Shown: positions 7,743-16,475, counted from the stretch's first letter. The stretch is DNA of 64,000 nt from Enterococcus caccae ATCC BAA-1240 (GCF_000407145.1 NZ_KE136472.1:124001-188000); one strand, 5' to 3'. Program-made: numbers and translations. Notes: generated by a model from the letters alone, not told the origin.

Positions 7743-9116
7743 ATGATTGAGTCATTGTTAGTGTTAGTTGTTCTAGCTCTTGTTGCTTATTTGATTATTA
7801 AGAATTATCACCCTGCTCTAAGTTTGATCAGTGGGGCATTGATTTTGTTATTGTTTGCTGTTTTATTGGGGCATCCGTTGTATCCAGCTGGTGAAGGAAC
7901 GGGTTTAGCATTCTTTGATATTTTCTTGAAATTCAAAGATACGATCATTGCCCAAGTTAGTTCGGCGGGAATCGTTATTATGATTTTATTTGGTTATTCA
8001 GGCTATATGAACGTAATTGGAGCCAATCAAGTAGCCGTGAATATTTTAGTGAAACCGCTACAAAAAATAAAATCAAAAGCATTATTCGTGCCACTTGTTT
8101 TCTTAGTTGGTAATTTAATGTCTTTGGTTGTGCCAAGTGCTTCTAGTTTAGCAATTATTTTGATGGCGATTTTATATCCGATGTTAGCAAGTATGGGCAT
8201 TTCTTCTTTGACTGCAGCAGGTGTAATCGCTATGACTGCGACAATTATGCCAACACCACTCGGAGCAGACAATGTTATTGCAGCTCAAACATTAGATTAT
8301 GATTTGCTGACGTATGTTGCATGGAATGCCAAAATTTCAATTCCTACTTTGCTGATCATGGCGGTTGTACATTATTTTTGGCAAAAATATTGTGATAAAA
8401 AAGAAGGCGCTGCTGCTTTTGTTGCAATCGAAAATGATGGACTCGCGAAGCAAGAAGAGTTTGATACACCGAAAATTTATGCGCTGTTACCATTATTACC
8501 GTTGATCTTGATTTTAGTCGTTGGAATCACAAGTATGTTTGTAAAAGGGATTCAAATGGATATCTTTGTTTTGACATTCATTTCATTTTTTATAGCTGTA
8601 GCGTTTGAAACAATTAGACATAGATCGTATAAAAAAATTCAAGATTCCGCAGCAGAAATGTTTAAAGGGATGGGCCAAGGATTTAGCCAAGTTGTCATGC
8701 TAGTTGTTGGAGGTTCTTTGTTTACGACGGCAGTTCAATCGCTAGGAATTATTGATAATTTAATGGCATCTGTTGAATCTTCGGCATCAGCTGGATTAGT
8801 TACAACATTGATTTTCAGTGGTGCTACTACTTTATTTGGTATTCTAAGTGGTGGTGGGTTGGCTATGTTTTATGCAGTGATCGAATTGATTCCAGATATT
8901 GCCTCTAAAGCTGGAATTGATGGCATTTTGATTTCATTACCAATGCAAATGATTGCAAACTTAGCAAGAACGATTTCACCAGTAGCCGCAGTTGTGATGA
9001 TCGTTGCATCAACTGTTGGTGTAAGCCCAGTTCGTATTTTAAAACGGACAAGTGTTCCGACGATTGTAGGGATTATTTGCGTCGTTGTATTATCGATTCT
9101 TTTACTTCCTTATTAA
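7743..9116 (+). CDS. DcuC-family membrane carrier, probable nucleoside uptake
   Basis: A 457-residue polytopic membrane protein (about 11-13 hydrophobic helices) that I recognise as a DcuC-family homologue: VVPSASSLAIILMAILYP, the paired GGGLAMFYAVIELIPDIAS and NLARTISPVAAVVMIVA segments align with E. coli DcuC, a C4-dicarboxylate carrier. Its place 15 bases after a nucleoside hydrolase and before ribokinase suggests that here it imports a nucleoside or ribose-related compound; that is inference. AAAAGGAG precedes the ATG. Confidence 0.75.
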   Translation: MIESLLVLVVLALVAYLIIKNYHPALSLISGALILLLFAVLLGHPLYPAGEGTGLAFFDIFLKFKDTIIAQVSSAGIVIMILFGYSGYMNVIGANQVAVNILVKPLQKIKSKALFVPLVFLVGNLMSLVVPSASSLAIILMAILYPMLASMGISSLTAAGVIAMTATIMPTPLGADNVIAAQTLDYDLLTYVAWNAKISIPTLLIMAVVHYFWQKYCDKKEGAAAFVAIENDGLAKQEEFDTPKIYALLPLLPLILILVVGITSMFVKGIQMDIFVLTFISFFIAVAFETIRHRSYKKIQDSAAEMFKGMGQGFSQVVMLVVGGSLFTTAVQSLGIIDNLMASVESSASAGLVTTLIFSGATTLFGILSGGGLAMFYAVIELIPDIASKAGIDGILISLPMQMIANLARTISPVAAVVMIVASTVGVSPVRILKRTSVPTIVGIICVVVLSILLLPY

Positions 9117-9151
9117 TCTAAGGAGCTGAACTTTTGCGGAGATGAGTATAA

Positions 9152-9619
9152 ATGGAAATAACGTTGGCTGAACTAAAGGACTTTAAAGAAATCAACGATT
9201 TGTTTGAATCAGCAAAAAAATATATGGATCAAACGAATGTGCATCAATGGACCAAGTTTTATCCGAATGAACACATCGTTCAGCATGATATTTATGAGCG
9301 ATCTTTATACAAATTAGTTGTGGATCGTCACATTGTTGCGGTAGCTACCTTGGATAAGTTGGATCAAAATGCCTATAGTCTAAGGCGTATCGCAACAAAT
9401 CCAAATTATTTATCTAATGGTTATGCATCAAAATTACTAAATGATATAATAAATAGAGTAAAAGAAAAAAATGGAAAGCATATTTATTCAAGTACAAATC
9501 AGTCCAATCGTAACATGCAGCATTTTTTTAAGAAGCATGGTTTTGAAAAAATTTCAGAGTACACTGAAATTGAAAGAGAGCATCTGGGTTCTTTCTATAA
9601 GTATTTGAAGAAAATATAA
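9152..9619 (+). CDS. GNAT-family N-acetyltransferase
   Basis: A 155-residue GNAT protein. The acetyl-CoA binding region is RRIATNPNYLSNGYASKLLND (about residues 86-106), a slightly degenerate Q/RxxGxG/A motif, followed by the typical N-x-x-M-x-x-F-F-x-K-x-G-F element (NRNMQHFFKKHGF). The substrate is unknown. It sits between the carrier and ribokinase genes, 17 bases before the latter, so it is co-transcribed with nucleoside catabolism; there is no family-based reason for this link. Confidence 0.8.
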   Translation: MEITLAELKDFKEINDLFESAKKYMDQTNVHQWTKFYPNEHIVQHDIYERSLYKLVVDRHIVAVATLDKLDQNAYSLRRIATNPNYLSNGYASKLLNDIINRVKEKNGKHIYSSTNQSNRNMQHFFKKHGFEKISEYTEIEREHLGSFYKYLKKI

Positions 9620-9635
9620 GTAAGGAGAGTCCGCG

Positions 9636-10535
9636 ATGAACAAAGTAATAGTTTTAGGAAGTATCAATATGGATATGGTCATGGAAACAGACCGACTGCC
9701 AAAAATTGGAGAAACGCTACTAGGAGAGACGATTGATTATTATGTTGGAGGTAAAGGCGCTAATCAAGCGGTTGCTGCTTCCAGAGTGGGTGCAGAGGTT
9801 TCTCTAATTGGAAAAATCGGCGACGATACATTTGGTTCTAAGGTTTATAAGCACTTAGAAAATGAACACATCGATGTGAGTGCTGTCATATCTGAAAAAA
9901 ATATTTTCACAGGTGTTGCGTCTATTTTTAAACTAAAAGAAGATAATGCAATCGTAGTTTTACCTGGTGCAAACATGTTGTTGACGAACATCGATAGTGA
10001 ATTAAATGAAAGAATAACGGCTAAAGATGTTCTTTTGACACAGCTAGAGATACCTGTCGATACTGTGAAAAGAGGGTTGCAACTTGCTAAGAGCAAAGGT
10101 GCTATCACTATTTTAAATCCAGCTCCGTACAATGACCAGGTTCCTGAAATGCTATCGTTTGTGGATATCATTACGCCAAATGAAACAGAATTTGAAGGTT
10201 TATTAGGACACAGAATTCCAAATGCAGACCAATTTGAACAAGAGATGTTGAATTGGTCAAAAGCAAATGATACTCAGCTAATCGTAACTAGAGGAGGCGA
10301 GGGCATTTCTTACACAACTAAAAATGAGGTTGTGACTGTCCCTGCTGAAAAAGTGATGATTGTGGACACAACGGGTGCGGGGGATACGTTTAACGGGATT
10401 TTAGCTGCTTGTTTGGCTAAAGGAATGTCGACCTCAGAAGCAATCAAGCTTTCTGGAAAAGGTGCGACACTTTCCATTACCAAACTCGGGGCGCAGACTG
10501 GCATGCCGACTTTAGCAGAAATAGAGGCATTTTAA
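9636..10535 (+). CDS. rbsK: Ribokinase
   Basis: A 299-residue PfkB-family sugar kinase that phosphorylates ribose at O5 with ATP. The N-terminal IxxGSINMDMV, the substrate-binding GGKGANQAVAASRVGA (about 38-53) and the catalytic DTTGAGDTFNG with the base Asp (about 245-255) are all present, and length matches ribokinase. As last gene of the nucleoside hydrolase operon it would turn ribose into ribose-5-phosphate for the pentose phosphate pathway. TAAGGAGAG precedes the ATG and a strong terminator follows. Confidence 0.92.
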   Translation: MNKVIVLGSINMDMVMETDRLPKIGETLLGETIDYYVGGKGANQAVAASRVGAEVSLIGKIGDDTFGSKVYKHLENEHIDVSAVISEKNIFTGVASIFKLKEDNAIVVLPGANMLLTNIDSELNERITAKDVLLTQLEIPVDTVKRGLQLAKSKGAITILNPAPYNDQVPEMLSFVDIITPNETEFEGLLGHRIPNADQFEQEMLNWSKANDTQLIVTRGGEGISYTTKNEVVTVPAEKVMIVDTTGAGDTFNGILAACLAKGMSTSEAIKLSGKGATLSITKLGAQTGMPTLAEIEAF

Positions 10536-10553
10536 TTGTTGAAATAAAATGGA

Positions 10554-10594
10554 CACTGTTACTTCATTGGATCGAATGAAGTAACAGTTTTTTT
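10554..10594 (+). terminator. Terminator of the nucleoside/ribose operon
   Basis: Perfect 14-base arms ACTGTTACTTCATT / AATGAAGTAACAGT (10554-10567 and 10575-10588) followed by seven T. Confidence 0.93.
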
Positions 10595-10625
10595 GATGAA
10601 AGCAAAGACTAAAAAGATTTTGACA

Positions 10626-10654
10626 TTGAATCAGACCGTAATAGCAATTATAAT
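10626..10654 (+). promoter_or_regulatory. SigA promoter of the ECF sigma factor gene
   Basis: TTGAAT (10626-10631), 17-base spacer, TATAAT (10649-10654). A TTGACA just upstream at 10620 is 23 bases away from the -10 and is less suitable. Confidence 0.65.
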
Positions 10655-10702
10655 GAGTCTAAAATTGTACATGTAAATGATGAATAGAAATGAGGGCAAG
10701 TC

Positions 10703-11563
10703 ATGGAAGAAGCCATTTTAATTTTTAACAACTTTAAATCGTTATTATACTCGATTGCCTATAGAATCTGTCATTCACGAGAAGAAGCAGAAGATATTTT
10801 ACAGGAGGTTCAGTTGAAATGGTTAGAGCAACCAATTGATTCAATCGATAATCCTAAAGCCTTTTTATCAAAGCTTGTCGTGAATCGTTCGATCAACTAT
10901 TTGAATTCTGCACGAGTTCAACGTGTAGACTATTATGGACCATGGATTCCAGAGCCAGAAATAGAGTGTGTTGAAGAGCCAATGATTGGAAAAGAAAAAA
11001 TTACATATGCTTTACTAGTCGTTATGGAGTCCTTAACCCCGCAAGAGCGCGTTGTTTTTTTGCTGAAAGATATTTTTGATTATTCTCACCAAGAAATTAG
11101 TCAGTTACTGGATATAACCCCTGAAAATTCTCGGAAATTATTGAGTCGATCAAAAAAAACGATTAAAGAAGCCAATATTTCTGTTGATAGATCCAGTAAT
11201 TCAGAAAATCAACAATTTATCGACTTGTTTAATACAAGCATTGAAAAAGGGGACCTAACCCCATTGCTAAGTTATTTAACAACAGAAGCCAAAATGTCGA
11301 TCGATGGAGGTCAAAAACGTCGTGCACCGCTTAGAACATTGGTGAAATCAACTCGGATTTTTACTTTTTTAAAGGGGGTTATGCCTCACGACTTTTTTGG
11401 AGACGAACGTTTTGTAACTGAAATTTATCAGCAACCATGCTTAGTTATTAAAGAGAAAAATCAACTGAAAAGTATTTTATTTTTAGGGTTAAATTTAGAA
11501 AAAAACAAGGTTCAGCATATTTTTATTATTAATAATCCAGATAAATTAAAAAATATTTCTTAA
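10703..11563 (+). CDS. ECF41-type RNA polymerase sigma factor
   Basis: A 286-residue ECF sigma factor with an unusually long C-terminus. Region 2 is at residues 5-70 (YRICHSREEAEDILQEV...), region 4 at about 112-158 (LTPQERVVFLLKDIFDYSHQ...), followed by a SnoaL-like domain to the end. Two family hallmarks of ECF41 are visible: PWIPEP in the linker (WLPEP in the family) and DGGQK in the extension (DGGGK). In ECF41 proteins the extension replaces an anti-sigma factor. It is followed by an AhpD-like gene whose upstream region matches the ECF41 promoter, so it probably controls that gene. Binding signal AAATGAGGG precedes the ATG. Confidence 0.85.
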   Translation: MEEAILIFNNFKSLLYSIAYRICHSREEAEDILQEVQLKWLEQPIDSIDNPKAFLSKLVVNRSINYLNSARVQRVDYYGPWIPEPEIECVEEPMIGKEKITYALLVVMESLTPQERVVFLLKDIFDYSHQEISQLLDITPENSRKLLSRSKKTIKEANISVDRSSNSENQQFIDLFNTSIEKGDLTPLLSYLTTEAKMSIDGGQKRRAPLRTLVKSTRIFTFLKGVMPHDFFGDERFVTEIYQQPCLVIKEKNQLKSILFLGLNLEKNKVQHIFIINNPDKLKNIS

Positions 11564-11567
11564 AAGC

Positions 11568-11594
11568 TGTCACGTTTTATCAGGTTAGTTGGTC
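11568..11594 (+). promoter_or_regulatory. ECF41-type promoter before the AhpD-like gene
   Basis: TGTCACG (11568-11574), 16 bases, GGTC (11591-11594). The published ECF41 consensus is TGTCACA-N16-CGTC, so spacing is exact and one base differs in each box. It begins 4 bases after the sigma gene's stop codon. Confidence 0.65.
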
Positions 11595-11637
11595 TTAATA
11601 GGTGTAACATCAAATAATAATCAAAGGGGATATTACG

Positions 11638-12087
11638 ATGACTAGCACAAGATTCTTATTACCAAAAGAAAACAAGACAGCATATCAAAAAATTGCAGAA
11701 CTAGATCAAATCGGTAAATCTGGAAGTATCAACGAAAAATTACAAGAATTGATCAAAATCTATGCTTCTCAATTAAATAGCTGTGTCTTTTGTATTGATA
11801 TGCACTCAAAAGATGCTTTAGCTAAAGGAGAAAAACTGCAAAGAATCATTGGATTAACTTCATGGGAAGAGGCATCTTTTTATACAGCAGAAGAACGTGC
11901 GGTACTCGCATTTACAAAGGAAGTCACGTTGATCCAACAAGGTGGAGTAAGGGATGAGACTTATCATGAATTGCAAAAATATTACAGCGAAAAGGAAATA
12001 GGCGAGTTACTTATATTGGTGGGAACAATCAATATTTATAACCGTATCGGCGTGACGACACGATTACAGCCAAAAATAGATCAATAA
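11638..12087 (+). CDS. Carboxymuconolactone decarboxylase/AhpD-like protein
   Basis: A 149-residue helical protein of the AhpD/CMD superfamily. The redox motif C49-V-F-C52 with His56 (CVFCIDMHSKDA) marks the peroxidase-like AhpD subgroup, which reduces peroxides or acts in alkylhydroperoxide defence. ECF41 sigma factors are characteristically paired with a gene of the carboxymuconolactone decarboxylase, oxidoreductase or epimerase type, and this pair fits that rule. GGGGA precedes the ATG. The substrate and the stimulus are not known. Confidence 0.85.
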   Translation: MTSTRFLLPKENKTAYQKIAELDQIGKSGSINEKLQELIKIYASQLNSCVFCIDMHSKDALAKGEKLQRIIGLTSWEEASFYTAEERAVLAFTKEVTLIQQGGVRDETYHELQKYYSEKEIGELLILVGTINIYNRIGVTTRLQPKIDQ

Positions 12088-12090
12088 AAA

Positions 12091-12133
12091 AGTGGCAGTC
12101 AAAACCAACTTGTTTTGACTGCTACTTTTATTT
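12091..12133. terminator. Bidirectional terminator between the AhpD-like gene and sdaAA
   Basis: Arms AGTGGCAGTCAAAA (12091-12104) and TTTTGACTGCTACT (12113-12126), with A-run and T-run on the two sides. Confidence 0.88.
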
Positions 12134-12134
12134 A

Positions 12135-13022
12135 TTAGTTATTTGAATTATCTGTTTGGTTATCCAGAATTTCTTTTGCTAAGCGTTGGGCAGTTGGTGT
12201 TACTGCAAGCCCACCTTCAGCAGTTTCTTTAAATATCTGTGGCATTTGACGACCAACTTGATACATCGCAGCAACCACTTCATCTGGCGGAATCACGCTG
12301 CGAATACCCGCTAAGGCCATATCAGCTGAAATAAAGGCTTGGGAAGAACCTAGAGCGTTACGTTTCACGCAAGGAACTTCTACGAGACCTGCCACAGGAT
12401 CACAAATCAACCCCATCATATTTTTTAAAGTAATGGCAATCGCTTGTGCAGCCTGATCGGCTGAGCCGCCAGCGGCACATACTAAAGCGGCACTGGCCAT
12501 CGCGCTTGCTGAACCAACTTCGGCCTGACAACCACCTTCAGCACCACTGATCGATGAATTATTAGCAATCACTAAACCAAATGCACCAGCAGTAAATAAG
12601 AAATCTAATTGTTGTTCATGTGTCAGTTCTAAACGCTCAATAGCGGCCATTAAAACTCCAGGTACTACACCAGCACTTCCAGCAGTGGGTGTCGCACAGA
12701 TCAACCCCATGTTTGCGTTGACTTCATTAACTGCAACGGCATTTCGAACGGCTGTTAAAATGGTTTTCCCACTTAAAAAATTTCCAGCTTGAATATAGTC
12801 ATTCATTCGAACTGCATCTCCGCCAGTGATTCCTGTGACAGATGTTACACCATCAACACCTTCTTCGATTGATTGTTTCATCACAGCAAGATTGCGTTCC
12901 ATCGTTTCAATGATTCGTTCCCGACTATGACCATGATTTTCTATTTCAGTTGCAATCATTAACTCAGCTACTGATGGAAAATCTGCAGCTTGTTGCACTA
13001 ATTCTTCTATAGATAGAAACAT
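12135..13022 (-). CDS. sdaAA: L-serine dehydratase, iron-sulfur-dependent, alpha subunit
   Basis: A 295-residue catalytic subunit that deaminates L-serine to pyruvate and ammonia using a [4Fe-4S] cluster. Cluster-binding cysteines are suggested by GLICATPTAGSAG, GAEGGCQAEVGSASAMA and the GLICDPVAGLVEVPC motif. The two-subunit form is standard in Gram-positive bacteria. It follows sdaAB by 25 bases on the minus strand with a good ribosome binding site (AAAGGAGC), so the two are co-translated from one message. Confidence 0.94.
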   Translation of the reverse strand: MFLSIEELVQQAADFPSVAELMIATEIENHGHSRERIIETMERNLAVMKQSIEEGVDGVTSVTGITGGDAVRMNDYIQAGNFLSGKTILTAVRNAVAVNEVNANMGLICATPTAGSAGVVPGVLMAAIERLELTHEQQLDFLFTAGAFGLVIANNSSISGAEGGCQAEVGSASAMASAALVCAAGGSADQAAQAIAITLKNMMGLICDPVAGLVEVPCVKRNALGSSQAFISADMALAGIRSVIPPDEVVAAMYQVGRQMPQIFKETAEGGLAVTPTAQRLAKEILDNQTDNSNN

Positions 13023-13047
13023 AACTAGTTTGCTCCTTTAATTTAAA

Positions 13048-13716
13048 TTAATCAAAATAATTCACGCTGTAAATATGAGGGATCTGAACGAGTTTCATTG
13101 TGATGTCTCCGATATCTGCATGATCGATTTCAATGATCATGATTGCTTTTTCACCTTTTGACTCTCGTGTCACAGTCATTGTTCCAATGTTGATATTTGT
13201 ATCTGATAGTAAATTGGTTACTTTGGCAATCATTCCAGGTACATCTTGATGCACGATAATGAAAGTTGGGGTCCCCATTGTCAGAGAAATTTTAAAGCCA
13301 TTTAATTCTGAAATTTGAATATTACCGCCGCCGATTGAGATTCCTGTGACAGAAAGTTTTCGTTCACCTTTTGAAACGAGTAATTTAACTGAGTTTGGAT
13401 GTTCAGCTTTTTCTTTAAGTGGAACAAATAAAACTTCCATGTTTTTTTCATGCGCAATCTTTAAAGAATCAGCCAGACGCTCATCGTCCGGTTCCATATC
13501 CAGCAAACCACCAACTAAAGCAATATCCGTTCCATGACCACGATATGTTTTGGCGAAAGATTCGTATAAGTAAATATCAACTGTATCTGGTTGCTCACCA
13601 AAAATACTCCGAACGATTTTACCGATACGAGCAGCACCAGCAGTATGAGAACTACTTGGTCCGATCATGACAGGACCAATGATGTCAAAAACACTTTTAT
13701 AACGTAGATTTTCCAT
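13048..13716 (-). CDS. sdaAB: L-serine dehydratase, iron-sulfur-dependent, beta subunit
   Basis: A 222-residue beta subunit. The N-terminal domain has MIGPSSSHTAGAARIGK (residues 17-33), and a C-terminal ACT domain (about 150-222) has VPGMIAKVTNLLSDTNINIG, the usual amino-acid-sensing fold in this subunit. It is the first gene of the sdaAB-sdaAA pair, reading leftwards from the 290-base region in front of rplK. AAAGGATAGG precedes the ATG. Confidence 0.94.
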   Translation of the reverse strand: MENLRYKSVFDIIGPVMIGPSSSHTAGAARIGKIVRSIFGEQPDTVDIYLYESFAKTYRGHGTDIALVGGLLDMEPDDERLADSLKIAHEKNMEVLFVPLKEKAEHPNSVKLLVSKGERKLSVTGISIGGGNIQISELNGFKISLTMGTPTFIIVHQDVPGMIAKVTNLLSDTNINIGTMTVTRESKGEKAIMIIEIDHADIGDITMKLVQIPHIYSVNYFD

Positions 13717-13863
13717 TATTCATTCACCTATCCTTTAATTTAAATCAGGATTTTTCTAACGAAAGTCTATCACAATTAAAGCAAAGAAACTAGAAGCGGA
13801 CTAAAAATGCGAGAAAAACTTATCTTGTTCTCATTTCTATTCAAAAAATAAGCTTGAAAAGTG

Positions 13864-13892
13864 TTGAAATTTACTTAGAAGTAGAGTATACT
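13864..13892 (+). promoter_or_regulatory. SigA promoter of rplK-rplA
   Basis: TTGAAA (13864-13869), 17-base spacer, TATACT (13887-13892). The transcript would start near 13899 and carry a leader of about 105 bases with the L1-type hairpin. Confidence 0.7.
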
Positions 13893-13941
13893 TTTCTAGT
13901 GTGCATTTTTGCATATTAATTTTCTTTGATTCGTCAAAGAA

Positions 13942-13983
13942 TGACGTGGGAGGAGAAATCTTCATCTCCAATTAACCACATCA
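13942..13983 (+). promoter_or_regulatory. L1-type autoregulatory hairpin before rplK
   Basis: GTGGGAGGAGA...TCTCC...CCAC: outer stem GTGG/CCAC and inner stem GGAGA/TCTCC with an asymmetric internal loop. This resembles the ribosomal protein L1 binding site used for feedback control of L11-L1 operons. A second, related copy lies before rplA. Confidence 0.55.
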
Positions 13984-14005
13984 CGGACTCAAGGAGGTAT
14001 GTCTC

Positions 14006-14428
14006 GTGGCAAAAAAAGTAGAAAAATTAGTTAAATTGCAAATTCCTGCAGGTAAAGCAACACCAGCTCCACCAGTAGGTCCAGCGCTAGGTCAAGCGGG
14101 TATCAACATTATGGGATTCACAAAAGAATTCAACGCTCGTACAGCTGATCAAGCTGGTTTGATTATTCCAGTAGTAATCTCTGTATATGAAGATCGTTCA
14201 TTTACATTTATTACGAAAACACCACCAGCTGCAGTATTACTTAAAAAAGCTGCAAAAATCGAAAAAGGTTCTGGTGAGCCAAACAAAACGAAAGTAGCGA
14301 ATGTTACGAAAGATCAAGTAAAAGAAATCGCTGAACTTAAAATGGCAGACCTAAACGCAGCTGATATTGAAGCAGCTATGCGCATGGTTGAAGGAACTGC
14401 AAGAAGCATGGGAATTACTGTAGGATAA
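14006..14428 (+). CDS. rplK: 50S ribosomal protein L11
   Basis: A 140-residue L11, part of the GTPase-associated centre of the large subunit. The N-terminus [20 protein letters not shown] and the [10 protein letters not shown] and [21 protein letters not shown]-like C-terminal region are diagnostic. The start is GTG at 14006 after AAGGAGG at 13991-13997. It forms an operon with rplA. Confidence 0.97.
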   Translation: MAKKVEKLVKLQIPAGKATPAPPVGPALGQAGINIMGFTKEFNARTADQAGLIIPVVISVYEDRSFTFITKTPPAAVLLKKAAKIEKGSGEPNKTKVANVTKDQVKEIAELKMADLNAADIEAAMRMVEGTARSMGITVG

Positions 14429-14494
14429 TTTTTATTCTAAGGAACCCAAAGAAGTAGCTTCTCAGTTTATTTCATATTCAAAGATATGAATTAC

Positions 14495-14520
14495 GTGGGA
14501 GGTTCGACCGTTATAACCAC
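14495..14520 (+). promoter_or_regulatory. Second L1-type hairpin, before rplA
   Basis: GTGGGAGGTTCGACC...AACCAC: outer stem GTGG/CCAC and inner stem GGT/ACC. It shares the ACGTGGGAGG and AACCAC flanks with the copy at 13942-13983, 110 bases before the rplA start region. Confidence 0.5.
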
Positions 14521-14538
14521 AATCAAGGAGGAAACAAA

Positions 14539-15228
14539 ATGGCTAAAAAAAGCAAAAAAATGCAAGATGCATTAAAAAAAGTTGAAGCAACAAAAGTTTA
14601 CCCTGTAGCAGAAGCAATCGCTTTGGCTAAAGAGACAAATATCGCAAAATTCGACGCAACTGTTGAAGTTGCTTACCGTTTAAATGTAGACCCTAAAAAA
14701 GCAGACCAACAAATCCGTGGTGCAGTAGTATTACCTAACGGAACTGGTAAAACACAAAGCGTTTTAGTTTTTGCTAAAGGCGATAAAGCAAAAGAAGCTG
14801 AAGCAGCTGGTGCTGATTACGTAGGTGACGCTGACATGGTTCAAAAAATCCAAGGTGGATGGTTTGACTTTGACGTAGTAGTAGCAACTCCAGACATGAT
14901 GGCTGAAGTTGGTAAATTAGGTCGTGTCTTAGGTCCTAAAGGTCTTATGCCTAACCCTAAAACTGGTACTGTAACAATGGACGTAACAAAAGCTGTTAAC
15001 GAAGTAAAAGCTGGTAAAGTAACGTACCGTGTTGACAAAGCTGGAAACATCCACGTACCAATTGGTAAAGTTTCATTTGATAATGAAAAATTACTAGAAA
15101 ACTTCAATACAATCAACGATGTATTGTTGAAAGCTAAACCATCAGCAGCAAAAGGTCAATATATCAAAAACATTTCAGTAACAACTACATTTGGCCCTGG
15201 AATCCACGTTGACCAAGCTTCATTTTAA
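14539..15228 (+). CDS. rplA: 50S ribosomal protein L1
   Basis: A 229-residue L1 that forms the mobile stalk near the E site and, in many bacteria, represses its own operon by binding the leader message. Typical segments are [37 protein letters not shown] and the C-terminal [25 protein letters not shown] precedes the ATG. It follows rplK with a 110-base spacer that holds an L1-like site. Confidence 0.97.
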   Translation: MAKKSKKMQDALKKVEATKVYPVAEAIALAKETNIAKFDATVEVAYRLNVDPKKADQQIRGAVVLPNGTGKTQSVLVFAKGDKAKEAEAAGADYVGDADMVQKIQGGWFDFDVVVATPDMMAEVGKLGRVLGPKGLMPNPKTGTVTMDVTKAVNEVKAGKVTYRVDKAGNIHVPIGKVSFDNEKLLENFNTINDVLLKAKPSAAKGQYIKNISVTTTFGPGIHVDQASF

Positions 15229-15279
15229 TTAGAAAAACTAATTTATGAAGATATAGAATTAGAATTTATACTTGACTCA

Positions 15280-15432
15280 ACTACCTTTCCCATGGTAAGG
15301 TAGTTGAGGTTAATAATTAACTGTACCGAAGACAGTAGGTGACGCAAGTCTTAATTTCCTACCGAGGACAATTGTTGATACATACAATTACGTCCCTCTA
15401 TGTCAACGGTGGCATGGAGTTTTGTTGTTTTA
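15280..15432 (+). promoter_or_regulatory. L10 leader with attenuator (rplJ-rplL)
   Basis: The 319 bases before rplJ hold a structured leader. A perfect-looking hairpin CAACTACCTT / AAGGTAGTTG lies at about 15280-15308; an L10-leader-like stretch follows (CTGTACCGAAGACAGTAGG to CCTACCGAGG, 15321-15366), and a terminator hairpin CTCTATGTC / GGCATGGAG (15396-15419) is followed by TTTTGTTGTTTT. This is the usual place where L10(L12)4 controls rplJL expression. Confidence 0.65.
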
Positions 15433-15466
15433 CACGACTTTTTGAAAAAAAGACGATGTAAAACAA
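15425..15466 (+). promoter_or_regulatory. Extra hairpin overlapping the attenuator T-run
   Basis: Perfect arms TTGTTTTACA (15425-15434) and TGTAAAACAA (15457-15466). The left arm overlaps the T-run of the attenuator. The segment 15467-15500 also has short AAGTGAGCGAAGTAT repeats. Its role is unknown. Confidence 0.5.
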
Positions 15467-15547
15467 TACTTGGCGAACAAAGTGAGCGAAGTATCATTTT
15501 GTAAACCAATCTAAACTTCTCCATCAATAATCAGGAGGTGAAAATAA

Positions 15548-16048
15548 ATGAGTGAAGCAGCAATCGCTAAAAAAGAAACCCTAGTCGAAGAAGCAACAGC
15601 TAAGTTTCAAGCAGCAGCTTCTGTAGTCATCGTTGACTACCGTGGTTTGACTGTAGAAGAAGTGACGAACTTACGTAAACAATTGCGTGATGCAAATGTT
15701 GAAATGAAAGTTATCAAAAACTCTATCCTTTCACGTGCAGCTAAAAAAGCTGGACTAGAAGGCTTGGACGAAGTATTTACAGGACCTACAGCAATCGCTT
15801 TTAGTAACGAAGATGTAGTAGCACCTGCTAAAATCATCGACGAATTTGCAAGTACTGCCAAAGCATTGGAAATCAAAGGTGGCGTTATTGAAGGTAAAGT
15901 ATCTTCAGTAGAAGAAATGACATCTTTAGCAAAACTTCCAAGTCGCGATGGACTACTTTCTATGCTTTTATCTGTACTACAAGCGCCAGTCAGACAAGTG
16001 GCTTACGCTGTCAAAGCAGTGGCAGAAAAAGAAGAAGAAGTTGCATAA
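15548..16048 (+). CDS. rplJ: 50S ribosomal protein L10
   Basis: A 166-residue L10, the base of the L7/L12 stalk. Diagnostic parts are [20 protein letters not shown] (about 27-46), [15 protein letters not shown] and FTGPTAIAF. The C-terminal helices that anchor L12 dimers are present. CAGGAGGTG precedes the ATG. It is co-transcribed with rplL 61 bases downstream. Confidence 0.97.
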   Translation: MSEAAIAKKETLVEEATAKFQAAASVVIVDYRGLTVEEVTNLRKQLRDANVEMKVIKNSILSRAAKKAGLEGLDEVFTGPTAIAFSNEDVVAPAKIIDEFASTAKALEIKGGVIEGKVSSVEEMTSLAKLPSRDGLLSMLLSVLQAPVRQVAYAVKAVAEKEEEVA

Positions 16049-16109
16049 TTGCAGCCTAGTAACAAACTAAACTAAAAAATAATGAATTATTAAAACGGAG
16101 GAAACCATA

Positions 16110-16475
16110 ATGGCATTGAACATTGAAAACATTGTTGCAGAATTAGAAGGCGCAACTATTTTAGAATTAAACGATTTAGTAAAAGCTATTGAAGAAAAAT
16201 TTGACGTATCTGCAGCAGCTCCAGTAGCCGCAGCAGCAGGACCAGCAGCAGCTGGCGAAGAACAAACTGAATTCACTGTAGAATTAACTTCTGCAGGCGA
16301 TCAAAAAGTTAAAGTTATCAAAGCAGTTCGTGAAGCAACTGGTCTTGGCTTGAAAGAAGCTAAAGCAGTAGTTGATGGCGCTCCTGCACCAATTAAAGAA
16401 GGCGTTTCTAAAGATGAAGCAGAAGCTTTAAAAGCTGCTTTAGAAGAAGTTGGCGCTTCAATCACAGTAAAATAA
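16110..16475 (+). CDS. rplL: 50S ribosomal protein L7/L12
   Basis: A 121-residue L7/L12. The N-terminal dimerisation helix pair ([20 protein letters not shown]) is joined by the Ala-rich hinge ([17 protein letters not shown]) to the globular domain with [20 protein letters not shown], which recruits translation GTPases. It is last in the rplJL operon and ends in a strong terminator. Confidence 0.97.
   Translation: MALNIENIVAELEGATILELNDLVKAIEEKFDVSAAAPVAAAAGPAAAGEEQTEFTVELTSAGDQKVKVIKAVREATGLGLKEAKAVVDGAPAPIKEGVSKDEAEALKAALEEVGASITVK

Noticed and set aside
7743-9116. Assignment as a C4-dicarboxylate carrier because of DcuC similarity.
   Set aside because: The operon has no dicarboxylate enzyme, only nucleoside and ribose enzymes; family membership alone does not fix the substrate.
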